Numbered from the stretch's first letter, positions 1 through 8,055 are shown. The stretch: 64,000 nucleotides of DNA from Mycetocola_B reblochoni (GCF_003667525.1 NZ_RCUW01000012.1:1-64000); one strand, 5' to 3'. Notes: generated by a model not told the origin, from the sequence alone. Program-made: numbers and translations.

Positions 1-1
1 G

Positions 2-73
2 TGGGCGATACTGGGATCGAACCAGTGACCTCTTCCGTGTCAGGGAAGCGCGCTACCGCTGCGCCAATCGCCC
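2..73 (-). tRNA. tRNA-Val (anticodon GAC)
   Basis: The reverse complement folds as a cloverleaf with acceptor GGGCGAT/ATCGCCC, discriminator A, the T-loop GGTTCGATCC region and anticodon loop TGACAC with GAC, which reads GUC/GUU valine codons. The 3' CCA is not encoded; in the identical copy the next bases are CACA. It is the last gene of a Gly-Cys-Val cluster on the minus strand. Confidence 0.95.
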
Positions 74-110
74 CGGTGCGGGCGTGAGCCCGTGTGGGTG
101 GTGGATGTTG

Positions 111-181
111 AGGTGGCGACGGGATTCGAACCCGTGTGGACGGCTTTGCAGGCCGCTGCCTCGCCTCTCGGCCACGCCACC
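111..181 (-). tRNA. tRNA-Cys (anticodon GCA)
   Basis: The minus strand gives acceptor GGTGGCG/CGCCACC, anticodon loop CTGCAAA with GCA, a GGTTCGAATCC T-arm and discriminator U, the universal cysteine identity base. It lies 37 bp from tRNA-Val and 53 bp from tRNA-Gly, so the three are probably cotranscribed from the Gly end. Confidence 0.95.
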
Positions 182-234
182 AGTGTGGTTTCCCACGTAC
201 CGGAGACAGCCCAGGAGGCTGTTCCCAGCATCCG

Positions 235-306
235 AGCGGATGACGAGATTCGAACTCGCGACCCTCACCTTGGCAAGGTGATGCGCTACCACTGCGCCAC
301 ATCCGC
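235..306 (-). tRNA. tRNA-Gly (anticodon GCC)
   Basis: The minus strand gives acceptor GCGGATG/CATCCGC, anticodon loop TTGCCAA with GCC, a GTTCGAATC T-arm and discriminator U, as expected for glycine. It is the first gene of the Gly-Cys-Val cluster. Confidence 0.95.
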
Positions 307-504
307 ATTCGACCGGTTTCCCGGTACGCACCAACCCTAGCGGATATCCCGCGGGCGTCATGCACCGGCTCGACATCGGCGCGTCGCGGCCGAATGAGCC
401 TCGGGCCGCGCCGGCCGTCGTGCCACGCGTCGCACGCGAAGCGGAGTCGACGGCATCGATTCCTCTGACGGTAGCGGCCCGCGACGACGTGCCGGTGCTC
501 GTCC

Positions 505-837
505 TCAGGGCCGACGCAGAACCGAGTCGGCGATCCAGCCCTCCACGCCTGGGGCGTTGCGGCACCAGGATCGCGCGTGGCCGGAGTCCGAACGGATCAG
601 CTCGACGATTTCTCCCCTGGTCGCACGGAGCGTGTCGCCCCGGTGCGCGTCGAGCAGCCCCCGACGCCGCGCAGCCGACGCGGCGTGACCGAGCACTCCC
701 CCGTCGATGAGTCGGGGTGCGCCCTCGCCTCCTCGGTCCGCACCGGTCTTCTCAGCGTGAGTGTTTGCTGCCTGAGTCCGCGCCTGCGCCGGAGCGGTGG
801 GCGCGACGGCGTGGTCGGCGATGACGATGTAGCGCAT
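505..837 (-). CDS. Small SH3-like domain protein (tentative)
   Basis: An open frame of 110 codons starts at an ATG (835-837) and ends in TGA. The first ten residues (MRYIVIADHA) and the C-terminal half (GDTLRATRGEIVEL, then WCRN, then GVEGWIADSVL) resemble the small bacterial SH3-like fold in which a strand ends in G-x-E/K-G-W-V-P-x-x-x-L. The middle (about residues 15-55) is low in recognisable structure. Most third positions are G or C, as in real genes here. No clear ribosome-binding site precedes the ATG and overlapping frames are also open, so this may be a decayed or spurious gene. It is the only coding candidate between the two tRNA repeats. Confidence 0.4.
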   Translation of the reverse strand: MRYIVIADHAVAPTAPAQARTQAANTHAEKTGADRGGEGAPRLIDGGVLGHAASAARRRGLLDAHRGDTLRATRGEIVELIRSDSGHARSWCRNAPGVEGWIADSVLRRP

Positions 838-1238
838 CCGGTCAGCTTGGCATTCACGGCCGACGCCGGGGCGAGGCGATTCCGAACGGTGAATCGTCGA
901 GAGCACGCATCGAACACGCGTGGCGGTCTCCCGGTCGCGTGGTCGCCGTCCGGCCGTCACCGATTCTCGATTGGCCTCAACCGTGGTCGGGCCGGGGCGG
1001 CACTACGCGGGGCGATGCACCTGGACGGCGTATGGAGGAACGGCGGGCGAGCCGCTCAGAGTGCCTGGCACTCGTGGCCGGAGACAGCGAGCGTCGTCAC
1101 AAGGAATGCCGCCGACGCTCTGCCCGAATGACCGTGGCGTTGACCGGTGTGGTCGTGGACTGTGCGGTAGAGGGCCGATGCTCAGAGGGCCGATGCTCAA
1201 ATGGTCGGCGCTCTCGCGTGGGTTCAGGCCGATTTTGT
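838..1238. other. Spacer between SH3-like ORF and second tRNA cluster, no gene seen
   Basis: About 400 bases with several overlapping open frames but no frame with a recognisable product. The only structure noticed is a 15-bp tandem repeat near its right end. The tRNA-Gly promoter of copy A is expected upstream of position 306, that is to the left of this stretch. Confidence 0.5.
1171..1200. repeat. 15-bp tandem repeat, two copies
   Basis: The unit GAGGGCCGATGCTCA occurs twice back to back immediately before the second tRNA cluster, and a degenerate third half-unit follows. Function unknown. Confidence 0.85.
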
Positions 1239-1239
1239 G

Positions 1240-1311
1240 TGGGCGATACTGGGATCGAACCAGTGACCTCTTCCGTGTCAGGGAAGCGCGCTACCGCTGC
1301 GCCAATCGCCC
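1240..1311 (-). tRNA. tRNA-Val (anticodon GAC), second copy
   Basis: Identical to the gene at 2-73. The upstream context of this copy is visible here: discriminator A is followed by CACA, so CCA must be added after transcription. Confidence 0.95.
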
Positions 1312-1348
1312 CGGTGCGGGCGTGAGCCCGTGTGGGTGGTGGATGTTG

Positions 1349-1419
1349 AGGTGGCGACGGGATTCGAACCCGTGTGGACGGCTTTGCAGGCCGCTGCCTC
1401 GCCTCTCGGCCACGCCACC
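1349..1419 (-). tRNA. tRNA-Cys (anticodon GCA), second copy
   Basis: Identical to the gene at 111-181, with the same anticodon GCA and discriminator U. Confidence 0.95.
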
Positions 1420-1472
1420 AGTGTGGTTTCCCACGTACCGGAGACAGCCCAGGAGGCTGTTCCCAGCATCCG

Positions 1473-1544
1473 AGCGGATGACGAGATTCGAACTCGCGAC
1501 CCTCACCTTGGCAAGGTGATGCGCTACCACTGCGCCACATCCGC
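1473..1544 (-). tRNA. tRNA-Gly (anticodon GCC), second copy
   Basis: Identical to the gene at 235-306. Four bases beyond its 5' end the duplication stops, so the two clusters probably use different upstream promoter sequences. Confidence 0.95.
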
Positions 1545-1790
1545 ATTCACTCGGTCACCCGAGTGCTTAGAAACAATAACCCAGATGTCATCCGGGGCAC
1601 AAATCGATGCACCCACGGGACGTGGCGGGCCGTCGAAACCGCGGTGATCACGGGGCTGGACCTCCAGGACGTGGCGGAATTCCCGGGCGTGGCTCGCGAC
1701 GCCGACGCGCCCGACGCACGCACGGAGCCGCCCGGTTTCTCATTCGCCCGCAGACTCGGGTAGTGTCGTCCTGTGCCCGTCGGGCACTTT

Positions 1791-1863
1791 GGGCGATTGG
1801 CGCAGCTGGTAGCGCGCTTCCTTCACACGGAAGAGGTCGTCGGTTCGAGTCCGGCATCGCCCA
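1791..1863 (+). tRNA. tRNA-Val (anticodon CAC)
   Basis: Plus-strand cloverleaf with acceptor GGGCGAT/ATCGCCC, anticodon loop TTCACAC with CAC for GUG codons, T-arm GGTTCGAGTCC and discriminator A. It is divergent from the Gly-Cys-Val cluster and similar to the GAC isoacceptor apart from the anticodon and arms. A TAGTGT box at 1761-1766 is a plausible -10 element for it. No CCA is encoded. Confidence 0.95.
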
Positions 1864-2127
1864 CCTCAGAGAAGCTCAGCGGCATCGTGTGACACCGCGC
1901 GTCGCCGCGGCTGTCGCTTTTGTCGGCCTGTGCGCTGCCGTTGGCGGGGTCAGTCAGCTCACGTCTGCGTTCCCGGCACGTCTGCGCTCCCCGCCTGCCC
2001 GCGCTCCGCAGCCGTGCACGGAGGACCGACGTGTGCGATCGAAGCCACGGCCACGGCTAAGCCGGCGGCCGCGCCGGTGGCAGCCGGGAGCCGTGTCGCC
2101 GGAGCACCGCAGCGGAGACAGCCCGAC
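1864..2127. other. Intergenic stretch without a supported gene
   Basis: Lies between tRNA-Val(CAC) and the 3' end of the APC permease. Open frames run through it on both strands, but none has a recognisable product or a ribosome-binding site. Confidence 0.5.
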
Positions 2128-2161
2128 GGGCAGGCCTCTGATCCCTGTCAGAGTCCCGCCC
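2128..2161 (-). terminator. Hairpin downstream of the APC permease
   Basis: Arms 2128-2141 and 2148-2161 pair at 12 of 14 positions around a 6-nt loop, about 40 bp beyond the permease stop codon. There is no T-run, so it is a GC-type actinobacterial terminator candidate. Confidence 0.55.
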
Positions 2162-2198
2162 GACGGGCGCAACGAGCACCGAACGCGTGGCCGGTCGA

Positions 2199-3677
2199 CT
2201 AGCGGGCCAGCTGCGCGTAGTGCTCCGGGTCGCGCGCACGCATCCGGGTGGCGACCAGCGCTCCCCCGGCGAACGCCGCGACCACGCACACCGCCACGAT
2301 GACGGCTGCCAGTGTGCTGCCGACGAGCAACGGCAGGTTCTGGACGACGACCGCGACGACGAGCCCGAGCGACACGAAGGCGACCGCCGGTGCGAGCAGT
2401 CCCCGCCAGAACCCGATAGTCGTCCCGCGGTTGCGGCGGAAGAACACCACCACTGCGAGGCTCGTCAACGCCATGAGGACGATGAGGCCGAGCGTGGCGG
2501 CTCCGGAGAACCAGGTGTACACCTGGGCGACGGGGTCGAGGCCGCCGAGCATGACCGCGATGCTGAGGGCACCGGTCACGATGCTGACCCACAACGACGC
2601 ACGCGACGGTGCACGGTGCACCGGGTCGACGACGCCGAGCCGTGCCGGCAGCACCCGCTTGCCGGAGAGGGTGAAGACATAGCGGGTGATCACGTTGTGG
2701 AACGACAGCACGCAGGCGAAGAAGCTCGTCGCCAGCAGGACCTGCATGACGTCGCTGAGGATGGGGCCGACGAAGGTGGTGACGACGGCGAACACGACGT
2801 TCTCCGGGTCGGACGTCGATGCTGCGACGGCCTGCTCCGAGCCGATGCCGACGACGACGGCCCACGAGGAGACCGCGTAGAACAGGCCGATCCCCACGAC
2901 GGCAATGTACGTCGCGCGGGGAATGGTGCGGTCGGGGTCCCTCGCCTCGCTGCGGAACACCGCCGTCGCCTCGAAGCCGATGAAGCAGAAGAAGGCGAAC
3001 ATGAGCCCGAGCGAGGGCGTGCCGCCGGCCAGCTCGGCCGGGGACAGGGAGCGTGCGGACAGTCCCTCGGCACCGCCCTGGGCGATGACGACGACGTCCA
3101 TGATCACGACCGCGAGGGTCTCGGCGACCAGCAGAACCCCCAGAACCTTCGACGACAGCTCGATGTCGCGGTAGCCGAGCAGGCCGATGACCGCGATCGA
3201 GACGAGCGACCACAGCCACCAGGGCGATTCCCAGCCGGTGAATGCAGACAGGGCGTTCGCGGTGGCCACGCCGACGTAGGCGTTGACGCCGATGAACAGC
3301 AGCCCGTACGAGAGCAGGGCGAGCATCGCCGACCCGGTCCCGAGACGGCGGCCCATCCCCGCCTGGATGTAGGAGTAGAACGCGCCGGCGTTGGGGACGA
3401 AGCGCGTCATCGTCGTGTAGCCGACGGAGAAGAGCACGAGGATGGCGGTGGCGAGCAGGAAGTACAGCGGTGCGGCCATCGTCCCGCTGGTGGAGATCAC
3501 GATCGGGACGTTGGCGGCGACGACGCCGAGCGGCGCGGCTGCGGCCACGACCATGAAGACGATCGATCCGACGCCGAGGCCCCTGTTGAGGGCCGCGTCG
3601 CCCGAGTCGATCGCGCCGCCCTCTGATCGGGCGCTGTCGGGGACGGTCGGGGGGCGGTGCGAACGGGAGGTGGTCAT
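2199..3677 (-). CDS. APC-superfamily amino acid/amine permease
   Basis: A 492-residue polytopic membrane protein. After a short hydrophilic N-terminus it has about twelve hydrophobic helices, beginning with LGVGSIVFMVVAAAAPLG, the usual TM1 of APC permeases with its small-residue break for substrate binding. The start ATG is preceded by a good Shine-Dalgarno (GAGGAG, 6 nt spacing); longer in-frame readings have no such site. It is divergent from the class-III PLP enzyme and kinase genes, across a 299-bp region with an inverted repeat, so it probably imports their substrate. Which amine or amino acid is carried cannot be read from the sequence; ethanolamine, hydroxylysine or a related amino alcohol is my inference from the neighbours. 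Confidence 0.85.
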   Translation of the reverse strand: MTTSRSHRPPTVPDSARSEGGAIDSGDAALNRGLGVGSIVFMVVAAAAPLGVVAANVPIVISTSGTMAAPLYFLLATAILVLFSVGYTTMTRFVPNAGAFYSYIQAGMGRRLGTGSAMLALLSYGLLFIGVNAYVGVATANALSAFTGWESPWWLWSLVSIAVIGLLGYRDIELSSKVLGVLLVAETLAVVIMDVVVIAQGGAEGLSARSLSPAELAGGTPSLGLMFAFFCFIGFEATAVFRSEARDPDRTIPRATYIAVVGIGLFYAVSSWAVVVGIGSEQAVAASTSDPENVVFAVVTTFVGPILSDVMQVLLATSFFACVLSFHNVITRYVFTLSGKRVLPARLGVVDPVHRAPSRASLWVSIVTGALSIAVMLGGLDPVAQVYTWFSGAATLGLIVLMALTSLAVVVFFRRNRGTTIGFWRGLLAPAVAFVSLGLVVAVVVQNLPLLVGSTLAAVIVAVCVVAAFAGGALVATRMRARDPEHYAQLAR

Positions 3678-3866
3678 GGGTGTCTCCTCTGGTGCAGCGG
3701 ACGGAGGTGCGTGGCGTCCCCGACCGGTGTCGGATCGTCGGGGTGTGTCGATTGTCGCCAGCCCGCGTTTCCGGCGCCGTGCCCGGGCGATTACCTCTCG
3801 GTCACAGCTTCGGTCCGCTTCCGGTCGGACCGCCCGCCCGGCGCGACAGGCCCTCGCGACCGGAGC

Positions 3867-3900
3867 CGGACCGATGGCGGACCGATTTCTTCTCGGTCCG
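3867..3900. promoter_or_regulatory. Candidate GntR operator in the divergent permease/phospho-lyase promoter region
   Basis: CGGACCGA (3878-3885) and TCGGTCCG (3893-3900) form a perfect 8-bp inverted repeat with a 7-nt spacer. A further CGGACCGAT sits at 3867-3875 as a direct repeat 11 bp, about one helical turn, away. The site lies between the two divergent promoters of a cluster that encodes its own GntR-family regulator, which makes it the natural operator. Binding is inferred, not shown. Confidence 0.5.
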
Positions 3901-3976
3901 ACAACGGTCCCGAAACGGTCGCGAAACACCCCGGTCCTTAGCTGGGAGGGCACACCACCCCGACGAAAGGGACATC

Positions 3977-5245
3977 ATGGCCTTCCCCCTCTCCGACTAC
4001 GGATACTCCTCGAAGCAGGAGGTCCTGGACGACGCCAAGCGGTACTGGAACCCGGACAAGACGGCGTTCTGGCAGGACGAGGGAATCCCCCTGGTGATCG
4101 GCGAGCGAGAGGGGTACGTCCTGACCGACCTCGACGGCCACCGGCTCATCGACATGCACCTGAACGGCGGCACGTACAACATCGGCCACCGCAACCCCCG
4201 GGCGATCGCCGCGCTGACGCGCGCGCTCGAGCACGCCGACGTCGGCAACCACCACTTCCCCGCCGTGGCGAGGACGGCCCTGGCGAGGGAACTCGTCCGC
4301 ACCGCACCCGAGGGCATCGAGAAGGTGGTGTTCGGCTCGAGCGGCGGCGAGTCCGTCGATCTCGCGATCAAGAGCGCCCGGTGGGCGACGGGGCGCCGGC
4401 GTATCGTGTCGATCCGCAAGGCCTACCACGGGCACACCGGACTGTCGATCGGGGCGGGCGATGAGCGCTTCTCCCGCCTGTTCCACGCCGACCGCTCGGA
4501 CGAGTTCGTCCAGGTCCCCTTCAACGACCTCGATGCGATGGCCGAGGTCCTCGCCGCCGGCGACGTCGCCGCGGTGATCCTCGAGACCATCCCGGCGACC
4601 TACGGCTTCCCGCTGCCGGACCCGGGCTACCTGGCGGCCGTCGCCGAGCTCGCCCACCGCACAGGGGCGCTGTACATCGCCGACGAGGTGCAGACGGGCC
4701 TCATGCGCACCGGGGCGCTGTGGGCCATCACCAAATCGGGCGCACAGCCGGACATCATCGTCACGGGCAAGGGCCTCGGCGGGGGCATCTACCCCGTGAC
4801 GGCCGCGTTGCTGAACGGCCGTGCGGCCGGCTGGCTCGAGGTGGACGGCTTCGCCCACATGGCCACCTTCGGCGGTTCGGAGGTCGGCGCCGCCGTGGCG
4901 CTGGAGGTCCTCGACATCGTGACCGCGCCGGAGACGGTGGCGAACGTGCGTCGGCAGAGCGCCCGGCTGGCCGACGCCTTCGCCGAGCTGATGATCCGCT
5001 TCCCCGGCGCACTCGTCGGGATCAGGCAGGACGGACTCGTGATCGGCCTGGAGTTCTCCCCCGCCATCGGAGGGGCGAAGCCGGTCATGCGCGGACTCTA
5101 CGAGCGAGGTGTCTGGGCGATCTTCTCGACCCTCGACCCCGTCGTGCTCCAGTTCAAGCCGGGGCTGCTGGTCGACGACGACACGGTCGACCAGGCCGTC
5201 GCCGCGTTGACGGGAACACTGGAGTCCCTGGCGGTGCCCGCATGA
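3977..5245 (+). CDS. Class-III PLP-dependent aminotransferase family protein, likely phospho-lyase
   Basis: A 422-residue fold-type I PLP enzyme. The PLP-lysine motif TGKGLGGGIYP, the preceding Asp motif IADEVQTGLMRTG and the phosphate-binding GSSGGESVDLAIK stretch are all present, so the active site looks complete. The ATG is 7 nt after AAAGGGA. The family contains ordinary omega-aminotransferases and also the ethanolamine-phosphate and 5-phosphohydroxylysine phospho-lyases. The latter work directly after an APH-like kinase, and bacterial fusions of this enzyme with such a kinase are known. Here the kinase follows with an ATGA overlap, so phospho-lyase activity (amino-alcohol phosphate to aldehyde, ammonia and phosphate) is my preferred reading. 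A plain aminotransferase is the alternative. Confidence 0.82.
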   Translation: MAFPLSDYGYSSKQEVLDDAKRYWNPDKTAFWQDEGIPLVIGEREGYVLTDLDGHRLIDMHLNGGTYNIGHRNPRAIAALTRALEHADVGNHHFPAVARTALARELVRTAPEGIEKVVFGSSGGESVDLAIKSARWATGRRRIVSIRKAYHGHTGLSIGAGDERFSRLFHADRSDEFVQVPFNDLDAMAEVLAAGDVAAVILETIPATYGFPLPDPGYLAAVAELAHRTGALYIADEVQTGLMRTGALWAITKSGAQPDIIVTGKGLGGGIYPVTAALLNGRAAGWLEVDGFAHMATFGGSEVGAAVALEVLDIVTAPETVANVRRQSARLADAFAELMIRFPGALVGIRQDGLVIGLEFSPAIGGAKPVMRGLYERGVWAIFSTLDPVVLQFKPGLLVDDDTVDQAVAALTGTLESLAVPA

Positions 5246-6282
5246 GTGCGCCGGCCCTCCGCTCCCCCGGCACGGCTGAGGCCTGGGTCAGCGGGATCGA
5301 CGCGGCGCTGGCCGCCTACGGTCTCACCGAGCGGGCCGTGGATTCCCGGCTGGTGAGCCTGTCCGAGAACGCCAGCTACATCGTCGAGCTGAGCGGGGGC
5401 GAGCGCATCGTCGTGCGCCTCCACCGCCCCGGGTATCGCCGTCTGGCGGAGATCGAGGGCGAACTCGCCTGGATCAGCGCCCTGCGCAGCGCGGGTGTGG
5501 TCGACACCCCGGCGATCCGGCCGAGCGCGACGGGGTCGCCCGTCGCGAGCTTCCGCAACGCCGACGGCCACACGCAGCACGCCGTCGTCTTCGAGTTCGT
5601 CGAGGGCACGAGCCCCGACTCCGGCGACCCGAGCGTGATGACGGCGGTCTTCGCCCGCCTGGGCGGACTGACCGCCCGGCTGCATCGGCATGCGATGGAG
5701 TGGAACGCCCCTGCGGGCTTCGAGCGGATGGAGTGGACCCTCGACACGGCCATTGGCGAGGCCTCGGCGTGGGCGTCGTGGCGGAGCAACCGCGAGGTGG
5801 ACGACGCCACCCGTGAGCTGCTGGAGCGGGTCGAGCAGCGCGTCCGAACCGACATCGCCGACTACGAGGCGCGTGGCGGACGCACGGCGCTGCTGCACGG
5901 CGACCTGCCCGTGACGAATCTGCTGCTGCACGGCGACCGGCTGACCGTCATCGACTTCGACGACGCGGGCACGGCCTGGCTGATGTGGGACCTGGCGTGC
6001 GCGCTGTCCTTCATCGAGTCGGACCCGGCCGTCCCACAGCTGGTCGAGGCGTGGATCGGCGGGTATGCCGCGGCCGGGGAGTTGCGGGCCGAGGACCTCG
6101 CGGTGATCCCCGCGCTGGTCATGCTGCGCCGGCTGCTTCTCGTCGGCTGGATGGAGTCGCGTCAGGGCACGCCCGAGCACACGGCGATGGTGGGCAGCTA
6201 CGTGCCCGACACGGTCCGGATCGGTTCGGCGTACCTCGACGGCCGCTTCCTCACCGACGTCGTCGACCACGCGGGCCGCTGA
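5242..6282 (+). CDS. APH-like small-molecule kinase (amino-alcohol kinase candidate)
   Basis: A 346-residue choline/aminoglycoside kinase-fold protein. The catalytic loop LLHGDLPVTNLLL (HGDxxxxN) and the metal-binding VIDFDDAG are both intact, and the N-lobe has IVVRLHRPGY with a likely ATP-lobe basic residue. Its ATG overlaps the stop of the PLP enzyme (ATGA), so the two are translationally coupled and probably act on successive intermediates. Family members phosphorylate hydroxylysine, ethanolamine, choline, homoserine or antibiotics. Context argues for an amino alcohol that the PLP partner then dephosphorylates and deaminates. Antibiotic resistance is unlikely given the operon. Confidence 0.82.
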   Translation: MSAPALRSPGTAEAWVSGIDAALAAYGLTERAVDSRLVSLSENASYIVELSGGERIVVRLHRPGYRRLAEIEGELAWISALRSAGVVDTPAIRPSATGSPVASFRNADGHTQHAVVFEFVEGTSPDSGDPSVMTAVFARLGGLTARLHRHAMEWNAPAGFERMEWTLDTAIGEASAWASWRSNREVDDATRELLERVEQRVRTDIADYEARGGRTALLHGDLPVTNLLLHGDRLTVIDFDDAGTAWLMWDLACALSFIESDPAVPQLVEAWIGGYAAAGELRAEDLAVIPALVMLRRLLLVGWMESRQGTPEHTAMVGSYVPDTVRIGSAYLDGRFLTDVVDHAGR

Positions 6283-6293
6283 GGGGGGCGACC

Positions 6294-7088
6294 ATGGCAC
6301 AGGGGCTCGGACCGAACGCCGCGTCGGTCGCCGCGCGGCTGCGGACGATGATCGAGCGCGGCCACGTCATGCACGGTGGACGGCTCCCTCCGGAGCGGGA
6401 GCTGTCCACCCGATTCGGCGTGAGCCGGAGCACGGTGAGGGCCGCACTCGCGGCGCTCGAGAGCGAGGGCACGGTCCGGCGTGAACCGGGGCGGGGCGGC
6501 GGAACCTTCGCGCTGCACCCCAACGCGAACTGGCCGCTCGCCGGCGACGCTTTCGAGCACCCCATCGGCCCGGTTCTGGAGCGGCGCATGGGGCAGGGTC
6601 AGAAGCTCGCGGTGCCCGCGATGCTCCACGACCAGGGGTTCACGGCGGGCACACGCGTGCTCAGGACCCGGATCGAGCGGGCGGACGTCGAGGTGGCGGC
6701 CGCACTCGAGCTGGCCGAGGGGGCCGGCGTTGTCCTGGTCGAGCGGCTGCGCCTCGCGGACGCGCGCCCGCTGTCGTGGGAGACGATGTACGTGCCGCTG
6801 GAGCGGTTCCCCGACCTGCTCGAGCGCGGCGTGGGCGGGTCGCTCTGGGAGCTGTTCGAGACCGCCTACGGCGTCCGCTTCGGCCGTATCACCGAGCGCG
6901 TCGAGATCGTCCTCGCCGCGGAGCCGTACGCGGCCGTCCTGGAGGCCTCGCTTGGCCAGCCGATGCTGCGGCTGACCCGGGTCGCGCGGGACGCCGACGC
7001 CAGGCCGATCGAGTACTCGGTCGACGTCTTCCGGGGCGATAGGACCCGGCTGATCGTCGAGCCGGCGGTCGCGACGCGGCCGGAGTAG
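6294..7088 (+). CDS. GntR-family (HutC/UTRA type) transcriptional regulator
   Basis: A 264-residue regulator. Residues about 5-75 form a GntR winged helix (LPPERELSTRFGVSRSTVRAAL split over helices 2 and 3), followed from about residue 95 by a UTRA ligand domain (ERLRLADARPLSWE and a C-terminal RLTRVARDADARPIEYS strand pair). It starts 11 bp after the kinase stop, with GAGGGGGGCGACC as ribosome site, and so is the third gene of the operon. The likely target is the inverted repeat at 3867-3900, and the likely ligand is the pathway substrate or an intermediate. Confidence 0.88.
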   Translation: MAQGLGPNAASVAARLRTMIERGHVMHGGRLPPERELSTRFGVSRSTVRAALAALESEGTVRREPGRGGGTFALHPNANWPLAGDAFEHPIGPVLERRMGQGQKLAVPAMLHDQGFTAGTRVLRTRIERADVEVAAALELAEGAGVVLVERLRLADARPLSWETMYVPLERFPDLLERGVGGSLWELFETAYGVRFGRITERVEIVLAAEPYAAVLEASLGQPMLRLTRVARDADARPIEYSVDVFRGDRTRLIVEPAVATRPE

Positions 7089-7128
7089 TCCCGCGGCCGG
7101 ACGAGCCCGCGGGGCCCTCCCCTCGGTC

Positions 7129-7893
7129 CTACTCCACCCGCGTCTGCCCTCCGTCGACGACGACGGACTGCCCGGTGATGAACGACGCGCCCTCACCCGC
7201 GAGGAAGACCGCGAGGGCGGCGATGTCCTCGGGCGTGCCGAGCCGGCCGGCGGGGATGCGCTGGCCGAGCGCCGCGATCTCGGCTGGCGTGAACAGTGCG
7301 GCGAGGCCGTCCGTCATCACCGTCCCGGGGGCGATGGCGTTGACCGTGATGCCCAGTGGGGCCAGCTCGAGCGCCGCCGCGCGCATGAAGCCCTCCAGGC
7401 CCGCCTTGGACGCCGCGTAGTGCGTCAGGCCGGCGATCCCCGTGACGGGGCCGGTGATCGACGAGACGAGCACGACCCTTCCGCGGCCCGACGCGGTCAG
7501 CGCCGGGACGGACTCGCGGACGAGCGTCATGGCGCTGCGCAGGTTGACGGCCAGGACGTCGTCCCACGCCTCGGTCGTCATGCGCGTCAGCGGACGCTCC
7601 GGGTACACCCCTGCGCAGTGGACGATGACGTCGAGCCCGCCGAGGAGGCCGGTCGCCGCGCGCACGAGCTCGGACGCGGCCGCGTCGTCGCGGAGGTCGC
7701 AGGGCAGGTAGCTGGCGTTCGGGAGGGGCGCCGCCTGTCGCGGGCTGGTCGCGGTGTACACGACCCGGTCCCCTGCACGGAGGAAACCGCCGACGATGCC
7801 GGCGCCGATCCCCCTCGACCCGCCGGTCACCAGCACGCGGCGCGGAACGGAGGGGACGGTCGGGGCCGTGGGTGCTGCGTCGTGTGCGGTCAT
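7129..7893 (-). CDS. SDR-family NAD(P)-dependent oxidoreductase
   Basis: A 254-residue classical short-chain dehydrogenase with the Rossmann motif VTGGSRGIGAGI, the HCAGVYP loop, the catalytic Ser in VLVSSITG, and Tyr and Lys in HYAASKAG, then the C-terminal SFITGQSVVVDGG typical of FabG-like enzymes. It is convergent with the GntR gene across about 40 bp. I chose the ATG at 7893; a GTG at 7920 would add nine residues, and neither has a strong ribosome site. It might oxidise or reduce the aldehyde made by the phospho-lyase, but it is a separate transcription unit, so this link is weak. Substrate unknown. Confidence 0.82.
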   Translation of the reverse strand: MTAHDAAPTAPTVPSVPRRVLVTGGSRGIGAGIVGGFLRAGDRVVYTATSPRQAAPLPNASYLPCDLRDDAAASELVRAATGLLGGLDVIVHCAGVYPERPLTRMTTEAWDDVLAVNLRSAMTLVRESVPALTASGRGRVVLVSSITGPVTGIAGLTHYAASKAGLEGFMRAAALELAPLGITVNAIAPGTVMTDGLAALFTPAEIAALGQRIPAGRLGTPEDIAALAVFLAGEGASFITGQSVVVDGGQTRVE

Positions 7894-8055
7894 GCTCCGA
7901 GTACAGCCGACCGCCGTCACGACGGCGTTGCGTCACCGTGACCGTTCGGAGACGGCAATGGTCCGGTTACGGCCGGCCGCGGGAGTGTGCCCACGCGACA
8001 CTCTCCGACGCGAGCGGGACCGTCGAGCGGAACCGCCGAGTCCAAGCGCCGGCAC

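Larger units (their letters stand above)
1..310. repeat. Direct repeat copy A carrying three tRNA genes
   Basis: Positions 1-310 are identical base for base to 1239-1548, and the identity stops abruptly at 310/1548. The copy carries tRNA-Val, tRNA-Cys and tRNA-Gly with their spacers. The left end coincides with the window edge, so the repeat could extend further upstream. Identity through the spacers, not only the tRNAs, points to a recent duplication. Confidence 0.97.
1239..1548. repeat. Direct repeat copy B carrying three tRNA genes
   Basis: Exact duplicate of positions 1-310. The base after each copy differs (G at 311, A at 1549), marking the boundary. The repeat period is 1238 bp, leaving a 928-bp unique spacer. 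Confidence 0.97.

Noticed and set aside
1171..1200. CRISPR-like repeat
   Set aside because: Only two contiguous 15-bp units without spacers; no array or cas gene anywhere in the window.
1..1548. Integrated mobile element between tRNA repeats
   Set aside because: tRNA-flanked direct repeats can be att sites, but the repeat is 310 bp long with three complete tRNAs, and the spacer has no integrase or phage gene. A tandem duplication is simpler.
2187..3626. Long plus-strand open frame over the APC permease
   Set aside because: It is antisense to a well-supported membrane protein, extremely Asp/Glu/Arg-rich and without any family pattern: a high-GC shadow frame.
5242..6282. Aminoglycoside or macrolide resistance kinase
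   Set aside because: The APH fold is shared by metabolic kinases, and the operon context with a class-III PLP enzyme and permease argues for catabolism.
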